A stretch of DNA of 64,000 nucleotides from contig CM055609.1 of assembly GCA_029379385.1 (NCBI GenBank), positions 7,192,001 through 7,256,000 on the forward strand, read 5' to 3'. This document shows positions 1 to 12,800 of the stretch, one piece after another. Position 1 is the stretch's first letter. Every line of letters begins with the position of its first letter. The position numbers and the translations under genes were made by a program. The notes under the pieces were generated by a model. The model was not told the origin of the DNA. It saw nothing but the letters and a program-made list of their open reading frames with translations, and ran no database searches. Source of the stretch: Quillaja saponaria. Lineage: Eukaryota; Streptophyta; Magnoliopsida; Fabales; Quillajaceae.

Positions 1-2844
1 ATGATTTCAGTGCTATTTAATGTATAAATTAATATTTTTGAAAATTTTAATTTTCAAACACTATATTTATTGCAGTTTAACAAGTGCTCTTAGAGTACTC
101 GTTAGAAAAACCCTTCAAAAATTTGTAATATTTATTATGGTACTTAGACCATAATTTCTATGGTATTTAATACTTAAATTGTTACTTTTAGAAAGTTTTA
201 ATTTTCAAATACTAAATTATTATTCATTAACAAGTGCTCTTATAATACATATTAGAAAAATTATGTATACTACAACATCATAATAAGAACTACAACTCCT
301 TAAAAAAATTGAGTTTTTTAATAAATGTTGTAAATACACTTGTTGAGATGTAATAATATAATTTTAGAATTTGATACAATCCAAAAGGAGTTCATCATTA
401 ATTATATAATATTAAATTATGACTATTAGTATAATAAATGTTACAAAATTTCTTGCATTAACTGCACTAATTATTGGAGAATTGATTTTCTTAACTATAA
501 TTCTTTTTTATCTTCTTCTGATATATCATAAATGATGTAACCTAAAACCTTCTTCTTTAGAGCATGACCCATAACAATCTAATGATTTTTACTTAGTCGT
601 TAAATAGAAAAAGGATTTTTCTGACGGATGTTCAAATAGTACTTGTTAAGCTATAATAAATATAGTCATTGAAAATTGAAATATTTTACAAGTAGTAATT
701 TGTGCAATAAATAACACTGAAATCATGATCAACTATCCTAATAAATATTATAAACTTTCTATTTATAGAAGCTTAATAAGTACCCTTTGAACACCTGTTA
801 GATAAATCCATACAAAAATATCACGATTCAAAAAATTTATAGAGCTAAAGTATTAATATCCATCACACACAAATATTTATTTATTTTTATTTTAAAGGAT
901 TAAGTTTTGATTTGTAAAAAGATCAAAGTAACTAGTTTTTTATTTTATAGATTAAATACCTTGAACTTTAATATAAATAGTATCGGTTACAAATTATCAA
1001 AAATTACTTTTGAATTGCAAAATATTGATATATATATATAAATAAAACCGTTTCTATTATTGCAAATTTTGAACTTATATGTGTCGTATGTACTATATAA
1101 ATAATATGATAGTTTGAGTTTTTAAAATTAATTTTTTTAAATAATAATTTTTGAATTAAATAATACTAAAATTATGATAATTACCGAAATAAATACTACA
1201 ATCTTTTTAATATATATTAAGTCCCCCATTAAAAAAATTCAAACACAAAAAATTCATATATTTGAATATACCTTTTTACGCAAATTTGCTTGGGTTAATT
1301 TCCATAAATATTTACTGAAAAAGAAGAAGAAAAAAAAAATTGTGTCCAATGGAGGCCACCTATCTGCTTAAGATGTTTCTACTAATGCGGACGGCACCAA
1401 TATGCAACCAAGTCAAGAGAGAGTGCTCTGATTAGTAAGATAGAGTGCCCCAATCAAAATCATCATCTTAGAAATTAATGAATTAGTCGTAGTTTCCCAT
1501 TAGATTTGATCAAACTAACCTACTATCACTCATTAGTTTAGTTGATAAAACCACTCCATTTGGTGACCTTTGTGATTTGAATACTTGTATAATATTCCAA
1601 CTCCAACCCCAAAAACTTTTAAAGAAAATCATCTTAAGTTTTTGACAAAAAAAATCTAAAGAATCAAATCTTCCATAGTTCTCCACAAATCTAGATCCTA
1701 GAGTCAAACTATCAAAACCAACAAGTTACAATACAAACAAATCGCTATCCCTTATTTATTAGCTTACTTGATAAAACTTTTGAGTTTCTTTATTTTTTTT
1801 ACATACATAATATTACCATGTTCAGTTACAACACCTTTGTTTTAATCAGTTTAGTTAAGACATCATCTAGACTAACTATCATAATTTAAACTATGAGAAT
1901 CTAAAAGAATTATTTATATATATATTATATAATATCCAAACTCATTTTGTTAAACTTTGAGAATCTAGAAAAACTAATAATATACAAAATTTTGGAAACT
2001 CCAAAATTTTGTCATCTATTTAAAAGGAGAAAAAAGAAAGAAGAGTTAACATGTGAGTAGTTATTAGAAGTTAAATTTTTTTAATTAATAAAAAATTTAT
2101 TCATTTATACTATTGTTGGTGTAACAGATAGAAAGAAAAAATAGTTGGAACATAAAATTTTTATAATAATTCACCAGAAGCCTTGGCTACATCAAAACCT
2201 TCTCCTTGAATTACAGAATTCAACAATCTAGCTAATTCTTACAGGTCTTAAACCAAAACTTAACTGAATTAATAGACTCGACTTCAAACACCAAGTTTCA
2301 AAACTCACCACAAGCTAAACTTTACCGAACTCAATCACAAACTTTTAAGTTCAATCGTGTTTTTATGTCCCATTATGTCTTTAAGGATATTCTTTTTGTG
2401 TGGAATGCTGGTTGTATAATGATTTTCTTTCTTCCTGCTTAATTGTGTGTTTCTTTTTAGAAAGATGAAAAAAAAAATTAAAAAGAAGAACAACAAAATC
2501 CATGCATTTCACTCTTTCCGATGTAAAAAAGAAAAAAGAATGATGCATCTCACAAATTTGGAGGAGTATGGAAGGATTTTATACCAATTATAGGCCAAAT
2601 GCTATCCTATGTCAAATATTTTGGTATTACTTTTTTATATATAAATAATTTGTTAGTTTAAGAAGCATATAAATATAACTCTATATGTATATATTTATAC
2701 ACAAAATATAGTAAAACATGCTTGAATATAACAGTTGAGTATAAGTAATTTGAAATTGTAAAAAAATATTTTGTGAAAAAAAGACAATTCCAAATCTAAG
2801 TAAAATTAGACTCATATTACAAAATAATAAGAATATTAATAAAA

Positions 2845-2880
<36 letters not shown>

Positions 2881-3665
2881 CACGACTTTAATGCCACATG
2901 CTATTGTTGTCATCATCGTCACCATCATCACATATATCATGTGAAGGAGTTTGATGATACCCGCACGCTTGCAACAAAAATATTTCGAAGTCTCTTAACT
3001 ATTTCAATCCAATATTAAATGCTATCATGGATCTTCATGTATTATTCACCCCTCCTCCTCTCTCTCTCTCTCTATTTCTCTCTCTTTTGAATAGTATTTT
3101 TTTAAAATATTTATTTGTTTAGGAAATATCATAACTAGTACACACATTTTTATGTAATAGTACTTTCATGCACATAACAAAACATATGAGATCATTAAAT
3201 TTATTAGATTCAATAATACGTAACAACTCAGATCACACATTTATCAATCATAACATTGGAATATGAAATTATTAAGTCCTAATATCTTTGTTTTATAAAT
3301 TAAATAAATCGCTCTCATTGATTGTTAATATTTAATTAACTTCTTACTACATTGAAAATGTTTCCATGAAAATAAAGAAAAATAGTTTATAGATAATATT
3401 GCAGTAACTAAATTTTTTTTAATGGGAAGGATTAAGAAATTAATGGTATATAAACATTATTATGCATATAAAAAAAAACAATAAATTATGAGTGTAGATA
3501 GTAGTGGAATGAATACGTGATTTGAATAACATAAATACACACTCAACAATATTTTACTCACATTTACAAATAAAAAAACACCTTGGCCGAAACTTTAATG
3601 TGGGTTACATTAATTAATAATTAAGTGAAACATGTTTCAGAAAATAAGGAAAGCATCAAACTCAA
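1..3665. other. AT-rich intergenic DNA, no gene seen
   Basis: Extremely AT-rich sequence with frequent stops in all six frames. Only short random open frames occur (for example near 1174-1371 and 1510-1707), and their composition is lysine/isoleucine-rich low complexity without a recognisable domain. It contains a dinucleotide AT tract (2849-2876) and a short CT tract (about 3055-3085). No RNA gene or mobile-element terminus was recognised. Confidence 0.6.
2849..2876. repeat. (AT)n microsatellite
   Basis: Fourteen uninterrupted AT dinucleotides, a simple repeat in intergenic DNA that is probably length-variable. Similar but separate AT runs occur near 5260-5280, 5810-5822 and 7402-7424. Confidence 0.9.
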
Positions 3666-4399
3666 TAATTGGCAATTTATAATACTTATTGATAAAAAAA
3701 ACACGTGGCAACTAATTAGAAGAAGACAGCTTATAAAATTAAACAGCAAAAGACGTGCTTCCTTGCTTGGCATTATCAAAAGGAAACCAAGGTTATTATA
3801 TTAAGAAAATTTCATTTTTTTTTATTATTGTTTTGTAAACAAGTGTATAAAATAAATTGCTGGGTTGTTGACTAACTATAGTTTTTTACAAAGAAGGGTT
3901 TAGTCATTATTTCTTTTAAACATAATCATAGAACTAGGGAAGGTTTGGTTTAGGGAGGGGAGGTGTTAAATTAAAAAAAATAAAATTGATTGGCTTTGGA
4001 AAGCTAAGGATAATCCTAGGATAAAATATTTCATTTTGGGCATTTTATTAAAGCAATCAATTCCCACTAAAAACCCTCATGTGTTCTAGGAAAAACTTTT
4101 TTTCTATAATTCCCCCAAACATTTGGATTTGTACTTCTACATCCCAATGGCTTGCTTATTGTTGCAACAAAAAATTAGATGTCCCCATATATAGTCTAAA
4201 AGGAATTCCTTGGTTCTCCATTTTTATTGCTTCAAGCAAGAAATCACATTGTCTTTGAATCAAGAATTACTGAAATCAAAATAATTGCCAACAAAGCTTT
4301 TTCTAGCTAGATCTTTGTTTCTCTTCTCTCATCGTTTAACAAGAAATCTCATGCATCACATGCTTCTTCATATCTCTTCAAAACCTCTCAAATTGCCAA

Positions 4400-4645
4400 T
4401 TGATTCAAATTAAATACAGATGGTTCAGTTCCTTTCTAATCCAGGTTCTATTGGGGTTGGTAGAATTTTGAGGAATGAATGGGGTAACTGGATCAGGTTA
4501 ATCCTTGAAAATTGGTTATGGAACCAATACTATGGAAGAAATTTGGAGGCTCAAGCATGGCCTTCTCATAGCTATTCAAAAACATATTACAAGGTTAGAA
4601 ATTGAGATTGATGTCATGGAATTGTTTTCCACTTATTTAAAGAAG
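4400..4645 (+). pseudogene. Broken RNase H-like domain (unit A copy)
   Basis: Read across frames, this resembles the plant RNase H-like (RVT_3 type) domain found in non-LTR retrotransposon ORFs and in single-domain plant relatives. Visible pieces are FKLNTDG (the first catalytic Asp context), NPGSIGVG followed by LRNEWGNWI, then IGYGTNTMEEIWRLKHGLL (the catalytic Glu context) and ITRLEIEIDVME (the next Asp context). The Trp expected before FKLNTDG is a TGA stop, and at least two frame changes are needed (near 4432 and near 4500). It is therefore not translatable as one protein. No reverse transcriptase is visible beside it, so it may be a domesticated RNase H-like gene fragment or a retroelement scrap. 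Confidence 0.6.
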
Positions 4646-4852
4646 ATAATTTATTTTATCATTTCAGTATCATTCTTAATAATTATAAATAATTGATAAG
4701 TTTTTAACACGTAAAAATTAATCATATTTTTTGTGAGATTAATAAGAGAACTGACTAGACGGTATTTTTGCTTTTCCGCATCAATGTTCTCTTTTGAATT
4801 TTAATTTAATCCTTTCCATGCATTTCTTCTCATTTTGAAACTGAGTAAAGAA

Positions 4853-4904
4853 AACTAGTTTTCCTAAACTTATTTCTAAACTAGTTTTCCTAAACTTATT
4901 TCTC
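4853..4904. repeat. 26-bp tandem duplication
   Basis: The word starting aactagttttcctaaac occurs at 4853 and again 26 bases later at 4879, making two nearly perfect head-to-tail copies. It lies inside the stretch present only in unit A (about 4690-5078). Confidence 0.85.
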
Positions 4905-6167
4905 ATTGTATTACTTAATGGCATGCATGATGAATTCTGTTTTTATTTTTTATTTTATTTTAAGATTAACCCTATCTGCAATAAAAAAGAAAAAAGGCCA
5001 AACTATATTCGACGTGGGAAATGGACACAAAAGAGTCAATCTTTCCAACCTGGGTTTTTGTCTTTTTATTATATCATTTTGAAGTGACATGCGCCCAAGG
5101 TTATCCAATTTCCAGGTTTCCACATCATGAGATGATTGCATTACCTTTTAAAATTACAATGGTGCAGAACTCTTTCTTTCTTTTTTGTTTTTCTTCTAAT
5201 TTGGAAAAAAATATTCCATTTAACCTTTGTTTAAGAATTAATTGATAGAGGAAAAGAAATATATATATATATATATATTATATCAAAGTGGTTTAAGAAA
5301 TTTTTTTTTTGATTTTTTTAAATATCTTTATGAACTTATATAGTTAAGTAATTATCTTTAATTATTTTTTTGTTACAAATAAATTTTTTTTTCATTTTAA
5401 TATCAATAAAATTGTAATTATTTTAGAATTATTACTTTCATTTTTATTAATTCTTTTTAATCTTAATAAATTTATATTTTTTTTGATAATTATATATCAA
5501 TAGTAGTTAAAATTGACTCTCTCTTTTTTTAGTTTAATAAGTTCTTAATAATCATAATTTTGTAAGTTTTTCTGAAATTTATGAATTAGAATTTTAAATA
5601 CTCTTATGAGTTTTTATTATGACATAAACACTTTTTTAACTATTATTTTAATTAAAATATACAATTTTTTATTTATTTATTATCTATTTTAATATTAATA
5701 GAATTATGATTTGTTTTATAACTATAGATATTTTTATCCTGATTCTTTTCAATATTAATAAGACATATCATAAATAAGATTCAATTGCGTGTGTCACAAA
5801 AAAGCTAGTATATATATATATATTCTCTCATTATTTGAAAATATTAAAATGTCTTTTTTTTTTATGAAAACTAGTCTCTTCACACTTGCTTACGCACATG
5901 CTTATAAACATTTTTTTAAATAAAAGTTCTATAAAAGAAAGTACAAATATCTTTTTAGTAATGTATATAAAAATAAGAGGAAACTGTCAAATAATTTAAA
6001 ACAGTATTTTACTTTATTTAAAAAATATTATCTGTGCAAAAGATAATGAATTGTAATAGATGCGGTAGGAGAGAAATTGTGTAGTTATTAAGATTTAAAA
6101 TGATTGTTTTAGTAATTTTATATTGGTAAAAAAAAATTAATTTGTATATAACATATGATAGGAGACC

Positions 6168-7885
6168 ATAATTAGTAATTTATAATACTTATTGACAAAA
6201 AAAAAAAAACACGTGGCAACTAATTAGAAGAAGACAGCTTATAAAATTAAACAGCAAATAGAAGTGGTTCCTTGCTTGGCAATATCAAAAGGAAACCAAA
6301 GTTATTATATTAGAAAATTCCATTTTTTAAATATTGTTTTATAAACAAGTGTATAAAATAAATTGTTGGGTTGTTGACTAACTATAGTTTTTCACAAAGT
6401 AGGGTTTTCTGACCAAAAATAAAAAGAAGAAGGGTTTACACATTATTTCTTTTAAACATAATCATAGAACTAGGGAAGGTTTGGTTTGGGGAGGGGAGGT
6501 GTCAAGTTCAAAAAAAATTGATTGGCTTTGGAAAGCTAAACATCATCCTAGGATAAAATATTTCATTTTGGTTATTTTTTTAAAGAAATCAATTCTCACT
6601 AAAAATCCTCATATAATCTAGGAAAAACTTTATTTCTATTATTTCCCCAAACTTTTGGATTTGTACCTCTACATCCCAATGGCTTGCTTATTGTTGCAAC
6701 AAAAAATTAGATGTCACCCATAGTCTTAAAGGAATTCCTTGGTTCTCCTTTTTTACTTGCTTCAAGCAAGAAAACACACTGTCTTTGAATCAAAATAATT
6801 GTCAACAAAGCTTTTTCTAGATTGAGTTTGTTTCTCTTCTCTCATCCTTTAACAAGAATTCTCATGCATCACATGCTTCTTAATTAATATCTCTTCAAAA
6901 CCACTCAAATTGCTAATTGGTTCAAATTAAATACAGATGATTCAGTCCTTTCTAACCAATTTTCTATTTGGGTGGGTGAAATTTTGAGGCATGAGTGGGG
7001 TAATTAACTGGGTCAGGTTTCTCCTTCAAAATTGGTTATGGAACCAATACATTGGAAGAAATTTGGAGCATGGCCTTTTCTTAGCTATTGAAAAACATAT
7101 TACAAGGCTCAAAATTGAGATTGATGTCATGGTTGTTCTCCACTTACTTAAAAAAAAAATAATTTGCTTAATCATTTCAGTATCATTCTTAATAATTGTA
7201 GCTATTGAAGTGACATGTGCCCAAGCTTTTCCAATTTCCAGGCTTCCTCATCATCAGATGATTGCACTACCTTTTAAAATTACAATGGCAGAGAAACTCT
7301 TTCTTTCTTTTTTATTTTTCTTCTTATTTAAAGGAAAAAAATTTCCATTTAACCTTTGTTTAAGAATTAATTGATCGAGGAAAAGAAAATATTAGAACAG
7401 AATATATATATATATATATATATATTTCCTCTTATTATTTGAAAATATTGAAATGAGTAAAAATAACTTTTTTTTTTTATGATAACTAATCTCTCCACAT
7501 GTGCTTATGCACATGTTAATAAACTTTTTTTTTAAGTAAAAGTTCTTTAAAAGAAAGTACAAATATTTGTCTAGTAATGTGTAAAAAAATTAGAGGAAGC
7601 TGTCAAATAGTTTAAAATAATATTTTAATTTATTTTTAAAATATTATCTGTGCAATTGATAAAAAATTAGTATTTTTAGTAATTTTTGTATAAAATTAAA
7701 TGAAAAATGTATAGTATTTAAATTTATTTAAAAAATTACTCTTTCAACTGATAAAAAGACAATGAATTGTAATACCATGCGTAAGAGAGAAATTGTGTAG
7801 TTATAAGGAATTTTAAAATTTAAGATGATTAATTTAGTAATTTTAAATTAATAAAAATTAATAACACTATGATAGGATATCATAA
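6168..7885. repeat. Tandem segmental duplication, unit B
   Basis: Second, shorter copy of the segment starting at 3666. It lies directly after unit A in the same orientation. Shared landmarks include the cacgtggcaactaattag word, the AAATTAAATACAGATG start of the RNase H-like relic, the GAAGTGACATG(T/C)GCCCAAG word and the tail word GAGAGAAATTGTGTAGTTAT. Small differences are spread along the unit, so the duplication is not recent. It ends near 7885, where sequence similar to unit A stops. Confidence 0.85.
6918..7152 (+). pseudogene. Broken RNase H-like domain (unit B copy)
   Basis: Same domain as at 4400-4645 but damaged differently. It opens WFKLNTDD, so the Trp is intact but the Gly after the first catalytic Asp has become Asp. 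It continues with VLSN and ILRHEWGN, then stops at an in-frame TAA near 7003. Later pieces are EKHITRLKIEIDVM and a lysine-rich end. A 127-aa open frame from 6991 covers the second half by chance but mixes frames relative to the family. The lesions differ between the copies, which suggests that much of the decay followed the duplication. Confidence 0.6.
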
Positions 7886-9863
7886 GGGTCTCTCTTAGTT
7901 TAGAATAGTATAAATAAATAAAAATTCTTCGAGATTTCTATAACTAATAACCTTTTGGTGCTTCCAACCTGAAAATTTTTCTTCCTTAATATTTTCTCTC
8001 ATTTTTCATTTTACTTTCATCTCATTTTCTCCTCTTCCAAATAAAACATTATTTTTCTTCTTTGAGCCTAAAAATGATTGCAACTCCAATGCTAATGAAA
8101 ATAGAGAACATCTACACATAAATTCACTTGATCGTTAAATTAAGAGTAATAATTATTAGTGTTAGTAACACATGATATGTCACTATTTTATTTATGACAA
8201 TATAACAATTTAATACACTAACAATATATCAAATATTAATTTTTCAACAATTTTTCAGCCGGTCTATTTGAAACATTTATTGTCTTTCCCTTGAGAAGCC
8301 TATATATGAATAAAAAGTCACAACAGAACATCGTATAAGACCAATTGTTTTGAAGTTGTTGATATGTAAAATTATATATTAATTATAATAATGAAAAAAA
8401 ACCCATTAATTGAAAAAGTTGGTTTCCTAATATGGTATGGTCGATGACAATGATGCAATAACCACTCTTTAGGGTTAATTGTTTGATTAAGGAAAAATTC
8501 AATTGTAACCACAAAAATTCATAAGAAATTACAAAAGTAGCCGGCAAGCCTCACTATAATACATTGATTTTTCAAAGATCAGTTGCTTGACAATTCAAAT
8601 AGTCAAACTGTATTGGTGATCAAATATATAATAATCTCTTGGTTGCTAAATAATTTTGGAATTCAATTGCTTTAGATACTTTGTTTGGTGGCATCTAATG
8701 AAGTTAGTTTAGCTTATGATAGTTGATTATGGCATCAAGTAAAACAAATGATTGGTTTATGATTGAGTAGTTAATTAGAGTAATCAGGTATCAATTCACT
8801 CTCAATTTTATTGTTGTAGTCAGAATCTTTTATGAAACTTACCTAATCCAAATTAGATATATTTTGTAGAGGCATGCATAAAATGGTTAAATTGAAGTAA
8901 TCGAACTGAATCACCCACAAAATTGAGTTTGTTTTGATTATATTTATATGCCAGTTTAAAATCAATTATTTCTTTTTGGAGTTTTTCAAAATTAACCGAA
9001 TCGAAAAATTTTAGTATTATTATTTTTATTGTAAAATATTGTAATTATATAATATATTATAATAAATCTAGTATTTTTTTTAACTTTGAATTTTTTGGAC
9101 CTAAGATTGTATTTCTTTTACTTGTTTTGGGTTAAAATAAAAAATTAGGCAAGACAACCAGCTCAAGTCCAATAATCAAAAACTAACTCAAACCGAACCT
9201 AACTCAATCAGTTGGATTAGTTTTTAATATTCTATATGTGAAAAATCAAATATGATAATTGAATATTCTAGTTTATTAATTTTTTTTTTCCAAAACCAAA
9301 CCAAATCCACCCCTATTATTTTCTTAGTATTATTTTTTATGTTTATCTATAAATAAGATCATATGATCCAAGTCAAATTCATTACAATTGTCCAATTGTT
9401 TAGACAAAAAAAAAAAAGAAGGAAGAAGATTTGATTGGATTGAATATCAGACTCAAAGGATGAAATTGTCATCCATAGGAAATTTTCCCTCATAGGCGAA
9501 CCCTATCTTAATTTGAATTTGCTGCAATACTCCCTTGATATTACTGCTACTATCCTTACTCATTCTTAGTCTCCTTTAACTCATTCCTTGTCCCCCAAAT
9601 ACAGTTTGTGTCCAATGCTGCTGGGACCTCATTCTTTGAGTTCGAGGTCTCTTTGCAGGAAGATTCAACCCTATCCAATCTTTGGTTCTGAGCACTTAAT
9701 AAAACTATTTACACCATTTACACATTTGTCTTTGTCTACTCTACTTAGTTTCCAGAAATAGTTCTATACACCTAGGCCCTTGCTAGTCATCATTCAAAAA
9801 AGAAAATCTTTGTACAGATTAGAAAGGCCCCTAGGCACCAAATCTGCTTAATCTACAACATAT
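7886..9863. other. AT-rich intergenic DNA; 3' flank of the bromodomain gene
   Basis: No coding frame, RNA gene or mobile-element terminus was recognised. The last few hundred bases (about 9440-9863) are less AT-rich and probably contain the 3' untranslated region of the minus-strand gene that stops at 9864. Confidence 0.55.
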
Positions 9864-12800
9864 TCACTTTGTTCGCCCTCTTTTCTTTCCCTTCATGGAA
9901 GTTCCAGGTTGTTGTCCTGCATTCCCACGTCTAACTTTTCTTGGTCGACCAAATCCTTTCTTTGTAACAGCTAAGGATTCCACTGAAGGTGGAGAATCAA
10001 TATTACTTGGTTTCTTAGTCCCATAAGTGACCACAGAAGCAACAGTTCTGGCACTGGGTTCCTTTACTAACATCTTGAGATTACCTGGTTGAACACTTTT
10101 CGGTTTGACAGGGGGATTATGAACTGCGGCTATGATGAACATGTTAGCAGAGGTAGCCTTGCTGCTAAAACTCTTGAATTGCTGTCGCAATTTTTTGGTG
10201 ACAAGGTCTCTAAGAAGTAGAGCAGCTTTGTATTCGCGAGTACTCTTGGAGTAGAAGACCAAAGCATTGTTAGCAAGTAGAAGTAAATCCCGGAAAAGTT
10301 CTATAGCTGACTTAATGATTTGGCTGCCAATTCTTGATCTTATAGTGTCAAAATCCATGTGCCTCCTGATCATTTTCTTGTACCTTCCTCTCTTCTGTTA
10401 CAAAATAAACAAGTAATGAGCTCATCCAAACTAATGGTCAATTTCTCATTGCAAATAATGGACTTTAGGTAACAATATAAGGGCTAGTATTAGTTTATTC
10501 CAAGAGGTAGCTTGTTAGACAAAGAGACCCAAATGACCTTCAAACTTGTCAAGGTAACTGAACTGACAAATCAATTTAAGATAGACTGGGAAGCATATAT
10601 TATAACCCATACCTGGCTATCGAGCCTACGACAAAAGGCAGACGCACATTTATTTTCCAAAATAGAATTCAAAATCTCCACTAAAACATCAATTCCTTTC
10701 CTTCTCAATCCTCTATCATGATCACTTGCACCAGATAATCTGGCAACCTCGCCACAATTGCTAGTAGTACTTTCTTTACACCAAGAAAGAACATCAGCAG
10801 AACTAAAAAAGTCACTTTCTCCAACACTCACTTCCTTTATATTTCTAGTACAATCCTTCCTCTTTCTCTTCCCTCTCCTTTTTCTTAAACTCCCTACTTG
10901 TCCTCCATATGCAGTTAGTGCCAACTTCTCAAGGCTTGACATTTTCTCCACATGGGAAGAATGAGAAACTTCTGGCTTAGTCTCTATCACTTCAGCAGAA
11001 GTCTGTGAAACCTCTGGCTTGGTCTCCATCTCCTCAGCTGACAGTAATGCTGGAATTTGACACTCACAAGACTTATCTATCATGGTTTCTTGTGTAAAAC
11101 TGCCAGCAGATAGTCCATCCTTTGAAGTCTCCTTGCTGGAAGATTCAACCCTCTCCAATTTCTGGAAAGACACAGGTGATTCCAGACGGCAGGAGTCATA
11201 GTCAACATGACAACTATCCTTTTTCTCATTCTTTACAGACTTTAAAGACTCAAGCTTTGATTCCAGAGATCTGAAATAGAAAATAAGTAAACTATAACAA
11301 AAATACAAGCTAGGTAGCAGCAAAAAGACAACATTCCCCCAACAATCTCGTAGGATTGAAACAAGATTTATAAATTAGTATGTGGTATAGGACTCCCATG
11401 TCCTACCCACCATTCTCTTATGAGATGTGAGGATTATAATAGCACACGGTGTTAAGTCCATATAAATGATAATTGATAAGTAAGAACAAGTATCATACCT
11501 ATTTATCTCATGTGTTTTCCTAAATCCTAATTCTAAATCAATCAAATACTCAAGCTGAGTGACTTGTATCTGTTCAATCATTAACTCTCATAACATAGCT
11601 AGTAACAAACTTATACCACAATCACAAAATGTCCTTGAGAAAGGTAATTGGATAATCCATAGTACTCTTGTAAGGCTCCAAATCTCAAACTTAGCATCTT
11701 CTTAGATCATGACTACATAATCAGAACTTTAATTACCAATTTATGGGATGGGCTCCTAGAGCTTTAAGTGGATATTTAATTTAAGAGAGCTGTAAGCAGC
11801 TCAGACTTCCTACAGTGCAGAAGATGTACTTAGTTTCTTTGTCACATACAGCTTGCATAGGAGTCGAAGCATAAGTGATATGACTAACCCAATTGAATCT
11901 TCAGATTGCTCAAGAGCTTTCTTCAGCTCAGCCATTCTTTTCTTCCGAAGTTCCTCAAACAAAGCCCTGGGGAGGCCATTTAGTCAGATAAATAACATGA
12001 CTACATATATAGTAGGCATCGAACCAGAATATATCGGACTATAACCAAACCAGAAAACATAAAACTCTACTTACGTACAACCAGAATAGCGATCTTGCAA
12101 GTCTTCATATTTGGCTTTACAAACCTGTAAACAAAATAGTACATCATTCACCACATATCTATTGTTCACCTTTTTGCATTAATGAGAGTATCTAGCTAAG
12201 ATTAATTTGTGCAGAAAACAAGGTTGAAAATGAGAAGTTTTCACAAAACTGGAGGAAACAGCACTTTAGTCATCACCAATCACAACATCCAGTGGATACA
12301 AATGCTGATATAATAGAACTGGGTGATGTAAGTTACCAAAAACTGAAAAACCGAATACAGTACATTCAAGCTCTTACAGATTCAAAATAAGGTTGATAAT
12401 TTGATGTTATTATCATAGAAAGCATTTCTAAGCATAAACAAATACAATGCCTGAAACTACCACTGTTGTTATGGCAACTTCTTGAGAAGTAAAGCAGCTG
12501 AGAAAACTTAGTTACAACCTCACAAAGAAGAAAAAGAAAAAGGCATCTACAACTATAGGATTGTAAAGTATAAAACAGATACATCCAAATTCAACATCAA
12601 GCAATTGAAGACAAGCAATTATACCAGAATCCAATGATAGAATGGAACACATCACAATGTACCTCAAGTCTTCACTGATCCATTTGGAAATTAAATGAAA
12701 GTTAGAAACACGTGTCTATGAGGCAGACTCATAATTTAGTGCTACTTGTTCTTACTTTTACTGAATCATTTTCCTGGCAACTACGAGATTCAGCCCCTGG

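Larger units (their letters stand above)
3666..6167. repeat. Tandem segmental duplication, unit A
   Basis: This segment is repeated directly downstream as unit B. Both units begin with near-identical sequence (3666 versus about 6168, including the shared word cacgtggcaactaattag). They stay aligned through an AT-rich promoter-like stretch, a decayed RNase H-like frame and a long AT-rich tail that ends near a shared 'tatgataggag/tat' word. Unit A is longer because it holds two stretches absent from B, about 4690-5078 and about 5282-5810. Identity by eye is high in the first kilobase and lower in the tail. Whether A gained or B lost the extra stretches cannot be told from this window alone. Confidence 0.85.

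Noticed and set aside
6991..7374. 127-codon open frame taken as a gene
   Set aside because: It runs through a frame-broken RNase H-like relic and into its AT-rich 3' tail. The family-like residues fall in different frames.
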